This document shows positions 47,471 through 56,464 of a stretch of 58,605 bases of DNA, piece by piece (positions within the stretch are counted from its first letter, which is position 1; each line of letters opens with the position of its first letter). The position numbers and the translations under genes were made by a program. The notes under the pieces were generated by a model. It worked only from the letters and a program-made list of their open reading frames with translations. It was not told the DNA's origin and searched no databases. Source of the DNA: Prochlorococcus sp. AG-315-D17 (GTDB lineage Bacteria > Cyanobacteriota > Cyanobacteriia > PCC-6307 > Cyanobiaceae); assembly GCA_003283685.1 (NCBI GenBank), contig QBWD01000005.1, positions 1 through 58,605 on the forward strand, in the 5' to 3' direction.

Positions 47471-47499
47471 AGAGACAGGTTTCCCGGCCTGTCTTTTTT
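47471..47499 (+). terminator. Rho-independent terminator after the right attachment copy
   Basis: AGACAGG, a 8-base loop with CCCGG, CCTGTCT, then a run of T. It lies 8 bp after the tRNA fragment, so it is likely the original terminator of tRNA-Pro, displaced by the islet. Confidence 0.8.
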
Positions 47500-47515
47500 A
47501 ATGGAAAAATGAGAC

Positions 47516-47535
47516 TGGGATCTCAGCGGGATCTC
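47516..47535. repeat. GGGATCTC repeats 11 bp apart
   Basis: GGGATCTC starts at 47517 and 47528. A single TGGGATCTCA also lies at 45292-45301, directly after the left attachment copy. This is a third 11-bp-phased element around the site. Confidence 0.5.
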
Positions 47536-47562
47536 CTGAGTCTTTACTCGCTAGTGATAGCT

Positions 47563-47688
47563 TTATTTCTTGTTTTTCCAGCCGAACATTTCAGCCATTT
47601 TCCCAGTTAAAGCAAAATATCCAATTACTACAAGAAACAAGCTAAAAGCAATCAGATTTGGAACGATTCCACCAATAATTTGAGCCTC
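47563..47688 (-). pseudogene. Small membrane-protein-like frame without a start codon
   Basis: An open frame of 41 residues: EAQIIGGIVPNLIAFSLFLV, VIGYFALTGKMAEMFGWKNKK. One good membrane span and a basic end, clearly coding-like. It opens right after a TGA (47689-47691) and has no ATG, GTG or TTG before residue 17. Either a truncated gene at the islet border or one starting with ATT. Confidence 0.4.
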
Positions 47689-47849
47689 TCAAAAGTCAGA
47701 AATGTCATCACAAGAAAAAACCTTGCCCAGTTATGAGCGAAGTTCATCTATATCAATCGTGAATACTTTTAAGGCATTGGCTTTGTCTCTGATTATTTCT
47801 AGAGAAGCATGAGATTATCTTAGTGGAATTTGATGATATCAAGGTTCAT

Positions 47850-48527
47850 TTAATCTTTTTCATAAAATGAATAACATAGATAGCAAATCATAAGAAGAGG
47901 GCAAGGCAATATCTCTGAACAAAGAATTGTTAAAATTATGAACAAAGAAAATATGCAAATTCTATGAATCGTGGCCTTAGAAACTATTAGAAGGTCATTG
48001 GAACTGCTAATTTTTTGACTTTTTGAGGTTAGTATATTTATGAGTAAGAAACATAAAAGACACAACGTATAAAAGATAATATAATTATAGGTATGAACAC
48101 TACCAATTACTAAACTTTTTATTGTATCTAATTCTGAGGATTTTAAATCTAATTCAGATAATAATTCATATTTTTGATTCAATATATAGATCATTTGCCC
48201 TGAAACAAGGCATGAAGAAACCAAGATCAGACTATTAAGAAAATTTTGTCCTCTTTGAGATAATCCACCAATACAGATTGAAGCCTTATGAAAACTCCAT
48301 ATCTCATAGAGAACCAAAAAGCTAATAACATAAGCAAGAACTTCAGACGCTATAAAAAATAGGATTTTTAAAAAACCGAATTGATTTTCTACATATATTG
48401 AATGAATTCTTGCTGTCAATACAGGTAGCTCAAGTGCGGCCAATGTCATTGCTATCGCGTATACCCCATCAATCAACCCAAGCCAAAATTCTGTTTTTGG
48501 CTTGCCAAGCTTTATGGCAGGGAGCAT
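47850..48527 (-). CDS. TMEM175-like (DUF1211) channel-type membrane protein
   Basis: A 225-residue protein with about six membrane helices. The N-terminal helix carries GLIDGVYAIAMTLAALELP, which matches the TMEM175 signature (FxDxVxAIxxTLxxLEL) with Leu-Ile replacing the usual RxxxFS. TMEM175 proteins are potassium-selective channels in bacteria and lysosomes. Each subunit here has a single repeat, so a tetramer is expected. The altered signature and divergence leave ion selectivity uncertain. Divergent from the ZIP-like gene across a 252-bp AT-rich spacer. Confidence 0.75.
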   Translation of the reverse strand: MLPAIKLGKPKTEFWLGLIDGVYAIAMTLAALELPVLTARIHSIYVENQFGFLKILFFIASEVLAYVISFLVLYEIWSFHKASICIGGLSQRGQNFLNSLILVSSCLVSGQMIYILNQKYELLSELDLKSSELDTIKSLVIGSVHTYNYIIFYTLCLLCFLLINILTSKSQKISSSNDLLIVSKATIHRICIFSLFIILTILCSEILPCPLLMICYLCYSFYEKD

Positions 48528-48779
48528 TCGAATGTTTTATAATGAATAGTATTTATCTTAATAGATTACTGTAAAGTTGCATACTAATATATAACATCTA
48601 TTATAATAAGATTAAAATAGTCTTAATAATGAAAATAAATCCATATATATTAATTGAAAAATAATATATATGTTTTACATTCTCTCTTGTATTTTTCCTA
48701 AAGTTAATTTTATATGAATTAATAATTTCTTTGAATAGTAATTAAACATTTGCTATTATTGATAGAATTGTACTGTATT

Positions 48780-49526
48780 ATGTCAATTTACGATTGGATT
48801 TATACAATTCTTCTTGCCTCATTCTTATCATCAATACATTTCATAATCCCACCTATATCTAGTCTTTCTGTAAAGAGGCAAAAAATAATTTCTTCTTTAG
48901 GTGGTGGTTTTGCCATTAGTTATATTTTCCTTCATTTGATGCCAGAATTAGCAACTGGAGGATCACTTCTTTCTAATGATATAAATATAACTAAATTTAC
49001 TCCAACTCCTATTATTGAAGCATCATTATTTTTTGTTGCTTTATTTGGCGTTATATTATTTTTTTCAATAGATGTTGTTTCAGAAAGCACTAGAAAACCA
49101 AGCAAAATTAATTTTATTTGCCATTTATCTGCTTTATCATTCTTAAATTATCTTTATTCTTACACTTTGCCCTCTTTGGTTTCTACTGGCTGGGGCTATT
49201 CATTGCTTTTTACTATTGCGATTAGCGCACATCTTCTAACATCAGAAAGAGTTCTAGTTAGATCTCATTTTATCTATTATAAAAGTAAGGTTAGATGTGT
49301 TGGGATTTGCTCTATTGTTCTAGGTATCTTACATGCTTATTTCTTTCACCCTCTTTCAGATCTTAGTCTAGCAATTGCAACAGCATTTCTTGGTGGAGGT
49401 GTTTTGCTGACAGCTTTTAGAGAAGAGTTGCCGAAGGCTTCAAGGACTTCACTCCCCTGGTTTGTTATTGGTTCTCTATTAATGTCATCAGCACTAGTTT
49501 TCTTAATGTTAATAGGACACCACTAA
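48780..49526 (+). CDS. ZIP-like integral membrane protein
   Basis: A 248-residue protein with about eight membrane helices. The segment GGGFAISYIFLHLMPELATGG resembles ZIP metal transporters, where His and Glu in the helix after HLxPE bind metal, but the rest diverges and the second metal-site helix is not obvious. A divalent metal role is a guess. ATG 48780 gives a clean N-terminus; TTG 48750 is unlikely. A second TMEM175-like gene follows 83 bp downstream on the same strand. Confidence 0.55.
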   Translation: MSIYDWIYTILLASFLSSIHFIIPPISSLSVKRQKIISSLGGGFAISYIFLHLMPELATGGSLLSNDINITKFTPTPIIEASLFFVALFGVILFFSIDVVSESTRKPSKINFICHLSALSFLNYLYSYTLPSLVSTGWGYSLLFTIAISAHLLTSERVLVRSHFIYYKSKVRCVGICSIVLGILHAYFFHPLSDLSLAIATAFLGGGVLLTAFREELPKASRTSLPWFVIGSLLMSSALVFLMLIGHH

Positions 49527-49609
49527 ATCATATTAATGAACTATATAGATATTCAATTAAGTTAAATTATGAAGCTAATGCTATGCTAATGAGTATTAAA
49601 TAAAGTTTT

Positions 49610-50260
49610 ATGCAAAAGCATAAACATCTTAAGATAGACAGTCAATCTCATCTAGGAATTATAGATGGTATTTATGCAGTAGGCATGACTCTACTGGTTT
49701 TTAATCTTCCGGATCTATTTATTAAAGTACTAAAACTCAATGAGCTTCAATTTTCTGTTTTTATAGATATGGCTAGATGGATTTTTTCTTATTGTAGTAT
49801 TCTTTTCCTTTTATATGAGATATGGGCTTTTCATCGAATAATTAATGACAATTACCAAGAGGAGAATAATAGAATAATCAACTTAATAACAATTGCTATC
49901 CTTTCCTTTGTTGTCTTATTGCCTGCTTCCCAATCATTATTTATTCAAGAAGAGCTTCAAAAGGTTTTAGCTGGCGAAGAATATATTTCTACAATTGGAA
50001 TTCATATTCAAAGCTCACAATATATAATAATATCAGTTATATTCTTTTTACTTTCATTACTTTCATTAGGAGTAAACTTTCATCTTAATTCTAAGTCTTT
50101 AATAAAATATGTTAGTAGCAAGACGTTTACAAGATCAATAATATTTTTTACTTTAGCTATATGTACATCTTTAGGAGTGATACCAACATATTTATACCCG
50201 TTACCAATAGGCCTGTATGTTATTTTAAGTATCTTCTTTGACGATCTGCTTGTATTTTAA
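49610..50260 (+). CDS. TMEM175-like (DUF1211) membrane protein, second copy
   Basis: A 216-residue paralogue of the gene at 47850, with SHLGIIDGIYAVGMTLLVFNLPDLF at the N-terminus, again lacking the classical RxxxFS portion but keeping D-G-Y-A and the T-L pattern. Both copies share LLYEIWAFHR / VLYEIWSFHK in the third helix. About six membrane segments. It ends 47 bp before moeB. Confidence 0.72.
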   Translation: MQKHKHLKIDSQSHLGIIDGIYAVGMTLLVFNLPDLFIKVLKLNELQFSVFIDMARWIFSYCSILFLLYEIWAFHRIINDNYQEENNRIINLITIAILSFVVLLPASQSLFIQEELQKVLAGEEYISTIGIHIQSSQYIIISVIFFLLSLLSLGVNFHLNSKSLIKYVSSKTFTRSIIFFTLAICTSLGVIPTYLYPLPIGLYVILSIFFDDLLVF

Positions 50261-50307
50261 ATCATTTAATTGATTTAATCATTATTTTCTTTTTATCTAA
50301 TTATCCA

Positions 50308-51471
50308 ATGGCAAGGTTAAATAACAAAATTAAAATCAACGATTCTGAAATTAGCCGATACTCAAGACAGTTAATACTTCCTGAGATAGGTAGAGAGGGG
50401 CAAGAAAAACTTAAAAGTGCTTCTGTTTTATGCGTAGGTAGTGGAGGATTAGGATCTCCCTTGCTTCTATATCTTTCTGCCGCGGGAGTTGGAAAGATAG
50501 GCATAGTCGACTTTGATCTAGTAGATGAATCAAACTTGCATAGGCAGGTTATACATTCCATGAACTGGCTCGCTAAACCTAAAATAGAATCGGCTCGATC
50601 ACGGATAACTGAACTCAATCCTAATTGTATTGTCGAGACATATAAAATCGCACTAACATCAGATAATGCCCTAGATATTATTAATGATTACGATATTGTT
50701 TGTGATGGTACAGATAATTTCCCAACGAGATATTTAGTAAATGATGCTTGTGTAATTCTGGAAAAGCCCAATGTGTATGGTTCAGTCCTAAGATTTGAAG
50801 GACAGGCATCAGTATTTAATTTAGAAAAAGGTTCTCCTAATTATAGAGATTTATTGCCTGAGCCACCTCCTCCTGGATTAGTGCCCTCATGTGCAGAGGG
50901 TGGAGTATTAGGAGTAATTCCAGGAATTATCGGTTTAATTCAGGCTACAGAAGTAATTAAAATCATCACAAAGATAGGTACTACACTAAGTGGAAGATTA
51001 TTGGTTTTCGATGCATTAGATATGTCATTTAGAGAATTAAATATTAAAGTCTCAAAAGATAGTCCATCTATTACAAAGTTAATTGAATATAAAGAATTTT
51101 GTGGCTATATAAAAGAAGAAGAACTTGATAAAGATCAAAATCAAATAATAACTCCTAAAGAGTTGAACGTGATTATGAGTACTAATCAGAATGAAATTGT
51201 TATAATTGATGTTCGAAGTCTAAATGAAAGAGATTTTGGATATCTAGATGGTTCTATTTCAATTCCATTAGACACGATTGAAGACCCAGAAAACATAGAT
51301 AAACTTGAACGAATCTCAAAAGATAAGTCATTAATTATTTATTGCAAGAGTGGGAAAAGATCAATGAATGCCTTGAAAATACTTAAAGAAAATAATATAT
51401 CTTGTAAACATCTTGAAGGAGGCTTATTATCATGGAGAGAGCAAATTGATAATAATATCAACGTATTGTAA
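50308..51471 (+). CDS. moeB: MoeB/ThiF-type adenylyltransferase fused to a rhodanese
   Basis: The first domain activates the C-terminus of a ubiquitin-like sulfur carrier (MoaD or ThiS) with ATP. The second transfers sulfur. The nucleotide loop is VGSGGLGSPLLLYLSAAGVG near residue 45, the DxxN motif and Arg are in DFDLVDESNLHRQV near 70, and the rhodanese active loop is YCKSGKRS near 350. The linker PEPPPPGLVPSCAEGGVLG is typical. The two zinc CxxC pairs of E. coli MoeB are not visible. Length is normal for the two-domain type at 387 residues. Confidence 0.9.
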   Translation: MARLNNKIKINDSEISRYSRQLILPEIGREGQEKLKSASVLCVGSGGLGSPLLLYLSAAGVGKIGIVDFDLVDESNLHRQVIHSMNWLAKPKIESARSRITELNPNCIVETYKIALTSDNALDIINDYDIVCDGTDNFPTRYLVNDACVILEKPNVYGSVLRFEGQASVFNLEKGSPNYRDLLPEPPPPGLVPSCAEGGVLGVIPGIIGLIQATEVIKIITKIGTTLSGRLLVFDALDMSFRELNIKVSKDSPSITKLIEYKEFCGYIKEEELDKDQNQIITPKELNVIMSTNQNEIVIIDVRSLNERDFGYLDGSISIPLDTIEDPENIDKLERISKDKSLIIYCKSGKRSMNALKILKENNISCKHLEGGLLSWREQIDNNINVL

Positions 51472-51483
51472 TGAGATCTCTAA

Positions 51484-54306
51484 CTATTTATTTAGATTAA
51501 TCGTTTGATCAAATAATTTAACCAGATTTTCATCTGAACTAGTCGCTAATAACGTAGAGCCTCTAGATTTAAAATAATTAATTATATTTATTATTTCATC
51601 AGAATCCATAGAAGTAAAACAATCGTCAACAAAGATATATTTAGAAGATTTCAAAGCTGCTCTTAGAAGGAATAATTTCTTCTTAGTTAAAATGGGTATA
51701 GATGAAGCATAAGGTGATACAACTGAATTTATGCCCATTGGTAGGTTTTTAATAAAATCATCAAGATAGAATATAGTTAGCAGATCATCAATTTTATTTT
51801 GAGGAATTGACAATCCAGAAGATAAATTGTTTTTAAGACTACCTTGCATAAATATAAGATTCTGAGGAACATTAGCAATATGATTCCTATAAATTCTTGG
51901 AGATAATTGTTTTAAATTAGAATGAGATACCAGTATATTTCCCTTATAAACAGAATGCATTCCAGAAATTAGAGATATCAAAGTAGATTTACCTGATGAA
52001 TTATCTCCATAAATTAAATTGGATGTTCCGGATGATAAATCAAAAGAGATTTCATTTATCAAAGCTTTACTAGAATCAATCTTATTAATTGATTTTGCAT
52101 TATATGAGAAAGACAATTTTTCAACGGACAAGGTTCCATCAAAAATTCTTGGTGTTGATTCAATGGATGATTTCTCACATGGTAAATTAATAACTTCTCG
52201 TGCCCTATCCCAGTATGTAAGTATCTGTACAGCAGAAGTAATGGTTTTATCTATTGCGCTTTCAAAATTACCTAAAAATGTCTGGGTACAAGTTAAAAAG
52301 GCAATTATTGTTCCAATACTTAATGCATCCCCATGATTAGCAAGATAGTAAGCTGCTGGGAATAGAAAAATATAAATCAAATATGTTATTACATCTGATA
52401 ATGTATCTACTCTATCTCGCAATCTAGAAGAATTAAATACTGCACTTAAAAGAGGTCTTACTGTACCTGTAAATCGTTTAAAATAATCGTGAACTGTTCC
52501 AAATGCGCGCATTTCAGAAAGGCCATTAATGGCATCGTTTGTTGATGTAAGCAATTCTCCATCCAATTCTGTAACTTGTTTAAAATATCCTAATCTTTGC
52601 TGTGCTGCTATATATGTAGATATTGAAAGTATAAATGCTCCAATAAATACAATTAAAGATAATTGCCAAGAAAAATATATTAAATAAACGAAATTAAAAA
52701 ATATAGATAAATATGCTGTTAATATTGGAGTTAAATTACTTGTAATTATTTCTCTTATATTTGAAATTCCTAAGACTCTACTTTGCATACTTCCTGGTGT
52801 ATATGATTGAACAGAATCAGGTGCAATTCTTAGAAGTCTATCAATCATCATTGTTTGTAAATTAGAATCTGAAATAATTTCAAATCTCACTAAATACCTT
52901 GATTGAATTATTTGAATCCAATAAATCAATAGTAAAACTGCAATTGCTGTTAATCCAAAAAACAACAATGAATAATAATCGCCAAAAGGAATATATAGTG
53001 AAGTTAACTGGCTAACAATGAATGCTGGTAGCAAGGTTGCCGCTGAAAGTAATAGACAAGTAGCTATTATCATTCCCAAAGGTAACCATGCATCAGTCAT
53101 TCCTATTTGAAGAAACTCAAATGGACTTATATCATTTGAAGAAGAAGGATAAATGGTTATAATTTGACCTAAAGGGAAATCATCTCCATCTTTATAAAAT
53201 ATTTCCTCGTCTTCGTTCTTAGCTATATAGCCATTATTTTTTCTAATGAATGCAAAAAGTTTTTCATCTTCAGAGACAAATATATAAGATCTACTATCAC
53301 TAATTAGTTGAGGTGGTTCAGATACTCTATAAGGTATTCCAGAAGTATTTAATAATTTAATACCTGCATCAAATTCAGTTTCGCAATCATTAAAGGTAAC
53401 TGATGGATATAATTTAGAAGCTCTTGATTCTTTTCTTGTTATTAAACCTAAGGAAAAGTATACATTTGAGTACTCAATTTCAGTTGTCTTAGTTGTAGAG
53501 TCTTTGCTCTCTTTAATATCTTCGGGTAAAAAATTCTCAAGGATCGAGAGTCCATAACTAAAGTTTTTTCTTTCACTGGTAAGATGCTTGTATGCAGATA
53601 CTTCTAATTCAGATTTTAATTGATATAATAGATAAATTAATGTATTTAAATAAGCATCTAATAAATCCTTTGGGGCTTCAATAATAGGAGTTGTGGATTT
53701 AATAGTGGAAGATGGATCTAGAACTCTATAGTCTTTGTTCTCAGAGGAATTAGGAGGAGAGTATATTTCAAATTTCATATCAGATATACCACCTACAAAT
53801 TTATGGTTCGAAGGGACTATGAATTTGATAGATTCTTTTTCATTAGTTTTATTATATAAATTAGAATCATCTTGAGGTAATGAGTGAGGGTAAATATTAT
53901 TGATTAAACCACTTACTATTGCTAATTGATTTGAATTGTTTAAATAACATGTAAAACCATCTGTTGATAATAATGTTTTACTTTTTATCAAACTTTCACT
54001 TAGTCTTAATTTATTTTCTATTTTGATATCAACTTGATCATATATATTTGTAATTGATCTATATATAATTCCATAGTGATCATTAGGATTTATGAAAGAG
54101 GAAGTTTCTTCTTTACTTGGCTTATAGCAGCTTAAAGACTTTATAACAATGTCAAATTTGTTGTTCAAGAAGGACCATAAGTTTGTATTTAGTTCACCTG
54201 GAGTTAAATCTATCAAATGTATATTAATAGTTTCACCATTGAAGAGTGGTATTTTTGCATACAATCTTGCAAAATTACTAAGTGAAGTAGGTAGATTCTT
54301 TTTCAT
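51484..54306 (-). CDS. Peptide exporter ABC protein with long N-domain and degenerate ATPase
   Basis: A 940-residue protein with the size and order of the second ABC protein in NHLP-type bacteriocin export systems: a long N-terminal soluble domain (about 1-390), six membrane helices (about 400-680), and an ATPase. Walker A is GDNSSGKSTLIS and the Q-loop is VPQNLIFMQGS, but the signature region reads SSIPILTKKKLFLLRAAL with no LSGGQ. Walker B ends VDD, so Asp replaces the catalytic Glu, and the switch His is replaced (LLATSSDEN). It may be a non-hydrolysing partner. One base separates it from the next ABC gene. Confidence 0.8.
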   Translation of the reverse strand: MKKNLPTSLSNFARLYAKIPLFNGETINIHLIDLTPGELNTNLWSFLNNKFDIVIKSLSCYKPSKEETSSFINPNDHYGIIYRSITNIYDQVDIKIENKLRLSESLIKSKTLLSTDGFTCYLNNSNQLAIVSGLINNIYPHSLPQDDSNLYNKTNEKESIKFIVPSNHKFVGGISDMKFEIYSPPNSSENKDYRVLDPSSTIKSTTPIIEAPKDLLDAYLNTLIYLLYQLKSELEVSAYKHLTSERKNFSYGLSILENFLPEDIKESKDSTTKTTEIEYSNVYFSLGLITRKESRASKLYPSVTFNDCETEFDAGIKLLNTSGIPYRVSEPPQLISDSRSYIFVSEDEKLFAFIRKNNGYIAKNEDEEIFYKDGDDFPLGQIITIYPSSSNDISPFEFLQIGMTDAWLPLGMIIATCLLLSAATLLPAFIVSQLTSLYIPFGDYYSLLFFGLTAIAVLLLIYWIQIIQSRYLVRFEIISDSNLQTMMIDRLLRIAPDSVQSYTPGSMQSRVLGISNIREIITSNLTPILTAYLSIFFNFVYLIYFSWQLSLIVFIGAFILSISTYIAAQQRLGYFKQVTELDGELLTSTNDAINGLSEMRAFGTVHDYFKRFTGTVRPLLSAVFNSSRLRDRVDTLSDVITYLIYIFLFPAAYYLANHGDALSIGTIIAFLTCTQTFLGNFESAIDKTITSAVQILTYWDRAREVINLPCEKSSIESTPRIFDGTLSVEKLSFSYNAKSINKIDSSKALINEISFDLSSGTSNLIYGDNSSGKSTLISLISGMHSVYKGNILVSHSNLKQLSPRIYRNHIANVPQNLIFMQGSLKNNLSSGLSIPQNKIDDLLTIFYLDDFIKNLPMGINSVVSPYASSIPILTKKKLFLLRAALKSSKYIFVDDCFTSMDSDEIINIINYFKSRGSTLLATSSDENLVKLFDQTINLNK

Positions 54307-54307
54307 T

Positions 54308-56464
54308 TTAATTTAACTTGCTAATAAGTTGTGATGTTTCTGCTTCAATTAAATTTCCATTTCTTAAAATTAATGATCTTGAGGCTAAAGATATAAGATT
54401 AGGATCCTTAGATGCAAATATAAAAATAGGAGTTACCCTTGATATCTTGGAGATTAATGTTATTGCTTTTTCTCTATCAAATGAAGTGAGTATGTCATCC
54501 ATTAATAATACTCTTGGAGTTCTAATAAGTGTTCTTAGTATATGTATTACTGTTTTAGTTGTATCACTAATTGATGAACTTGAAGATATAATTGTATCTA
54601 ACCCTTGAGGTAAATCAACTAGGAATTCTCCAAGATCATAGAATTTAATTGTCTTTTGAATTAATGATGTATTAATTGAACTATCAAAAACCTTAATATT
54701 TTCTAAGACAGAACCATTAAATATATATTTACTCTGCGACATATAAGAAATGCTTGTTTTTAATGCATTAGGAGAAACAGATTTTAAAGGTATATCACTT
54801 ATAGTAAATTCTTCATATTCAGATTCAATTATTCCTGATAAACATTGAAGTAATATAGTTTTACCTGAGCCTGAAGGTCCAGTAAGAGAAATGACCTCAC
54901 CTTCATTAAGAGATAGTGTTAATGAGTTAAAAATTGAATCCGAAATAGGGCTGAAGCGGTAATTTAATCCATTTACTTGAATTTTAGGATCACTAAGTAT
55001 TCGGTTTTCAGAGTCCTTAAGTAGTTTTAGTTTCTCTGGTTTAAATTCATTGATTTCTTTATACTCATTTAGAGTTGATTGATCTTCTTCAGCATCCCAT
55101 AAATCCTTAAGTCTATTTATATCACCTACTGCATTGCTAAACTGTGCATTAACTCCAGATAAAGTATTAATAGGAGATAGAAAAGATCTTGCAATAATTC
55201 TAAAACTCAAAAATTCACCAATACTTAATTTTCCCATTAAAATAAATAGTCCTGAAAGTATAACTATTATGTAATCTGACAACTGATTAAGAAATGATGT
55301 AGTGGCTGCATTTCTTTTTTGAATTAATCCTTTTGTCTTATTAATATTTTGAGAGTCTGTAAAGTTATCACTCCACTGCTGGAAAAGAGAAACTTCTTGG
55401 CCGTTAGATTTAACAGAATTAAAATTATTAGTTATATATAAAACGTTCGAAGTCTGCTTACCTGTAGACATAGAACTTTTTTGAGAAAGTTGACTCAATG
55501 ATGATGCTACTGATATTAATGCATAAAAAATAATTATTCCTAAACTTAAAACAACTAGTCCTAACATCCAATTATAACTAAGCATTATTATTAGATATAT
55601 AACCATTGTCATCACACCTACAACAGAGTCAGCTATTGGTCCTGTAAGAATTTTTGAAAGGCTTACATTTAAAGTTATTCTTTGACTAATTTCGCCCAAA
55701 TCACGTAAAGGATAAAATGTCAAAGGCAATGATATAAGTTTCTCAAATGTTCTTTCTACTAACTGAGCAAGGATAGACATATGTAACCTTCTCATTATTA
55801 TGCTCTGAAGATATGAAAAAAGAAATGCAATCCCAACTAATAAGGTAAGAAGCCAAACATATGAATTACTTAAATCAGTTTGCTCCAATAATGTATCTGC
55901 AAAATATCCAACAAAAGTACTTACAGCTATTACTGGTATAGTTGCAGCAAAACCTATTAATACATAAAGTAGAAGATCCAATTTGTGATCTTTTAATAAA
56001 TCAAGAACATCATTTAAAGGGTTAGGTTTAGCGCCAGATGGTTTGAAATCAGAAGTAGGCCAAGCGCTTATAACCAAGCCTGAGTATTCTTTTTTAAAAT
56101 CTATAGGTCTGGCTACTCTATGACCTTTAGCTGGGTCACTAATTAGGAGATTTTGACCATCAAATTTTTCTAATACAACCCAATGTTGTTTATTTACCCA
56201 AGCTATACAAGGGAAACGACACTCTGGATTTGGAGAAGTTAAATCATTTATAGATGGTTGAAATCCTTCTGATTCAAAATTATTTGCTCTTAATGCTGTG
56301 GCAATATTAAGGGCTGTTGAACCATCTTTAGTTATATTTACTGCGCTACGAGCTTCTTCTGTTGTTATCCATTTATTGTAAAAGCCTAAAACAACCCAAA
56401 AAGAAACTGCTCCGCATTCTATTGCCTCTACCTGAATTTTGGCTGGAGTTTTAAATTTAGTCAT
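54308..56464 (-). CDS. Peptidase C39-containing ABC exporter with degenerate ATPase
   Basis: A 718-residue bacteriocin-type exporter that should cut leader peptides at a double-Gly-type site while exporting. The N-terminal C39 domain has all catalytic elements: Q-x-E-A-I-E-C-G-A near residue 12-20, the His in NKQHWVVLEKF near 92, and SDPAKGHRVA. Six membrane helices and an ATPase follow. Walker A is GPSGSGKTILL, but the signature region (SSSISDTTKTVIHILRTLI) lacks LSGGQ, Walker B ends MDD with Asp for Glu, and the H-loop His is replaced by Lys (FIFASKDPN). Its start overlaps the adaptor stop by 4 bp. Confidence 0.85.
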   Translation of the reverse strand: MTKFKTPAKIQVEAIECGAVSFWVVLGFYNKWITTEEARSAVNITKDGSTALNIATALRANNFESEGFQPSINDLTSPNPECRFPCIAWVNKQHWVVLEKFDGQNLLISDPAKGHRVARPIDFKKEYSGLVISAWPTSDFKPSGAKPNPLNDVLDLLKDHKLDLLLYVLIGFAATIPVIAVSTFVGYFADTLLEQTDLSNSYVWLLTLLVGIAFLFSYLQSIIMRRLHMSILAQLVERTFEKLISLPLTFYPLRDLGEISQRITLNVSLSKILTGPIADSVVGVMTMVIYLIIMLSYNWMLGLVVLSLGIIIFYALISVASSLSQLSQKSSMSTGKQTSNVLYITNNFNSVKSNGQEVSLFQQWSDNFTDSQNINKTKGLIQKRNAATTSFLNQLSDYIIVILSGLFILMGKLSIGEFLSFRIIARSFLSPINTLSGVNAQFSNAVGDINRLKDLWDAEEDQSTLNEYKEINEFKPEKLKLLKDSENRILSDPKIQVNGLNYRFSPISDSIFNSLTLSLNEGEVISLTGPSGSGKTILLQCLSGIIESEYEEFTISDIPLKSVSPNALKTSISYMSQSKYIFNGSVLENIKVFDSSINTSLIQKTIKFYDLGEFLVDLPQGLDTIISSSSSISDTTKTVIHILRTLIRTPRVLLMDDILTSFDREKAITLISKISRVTPIFIFASKDPNLISLASRSLILRNGNLIEAETSQLISKLN

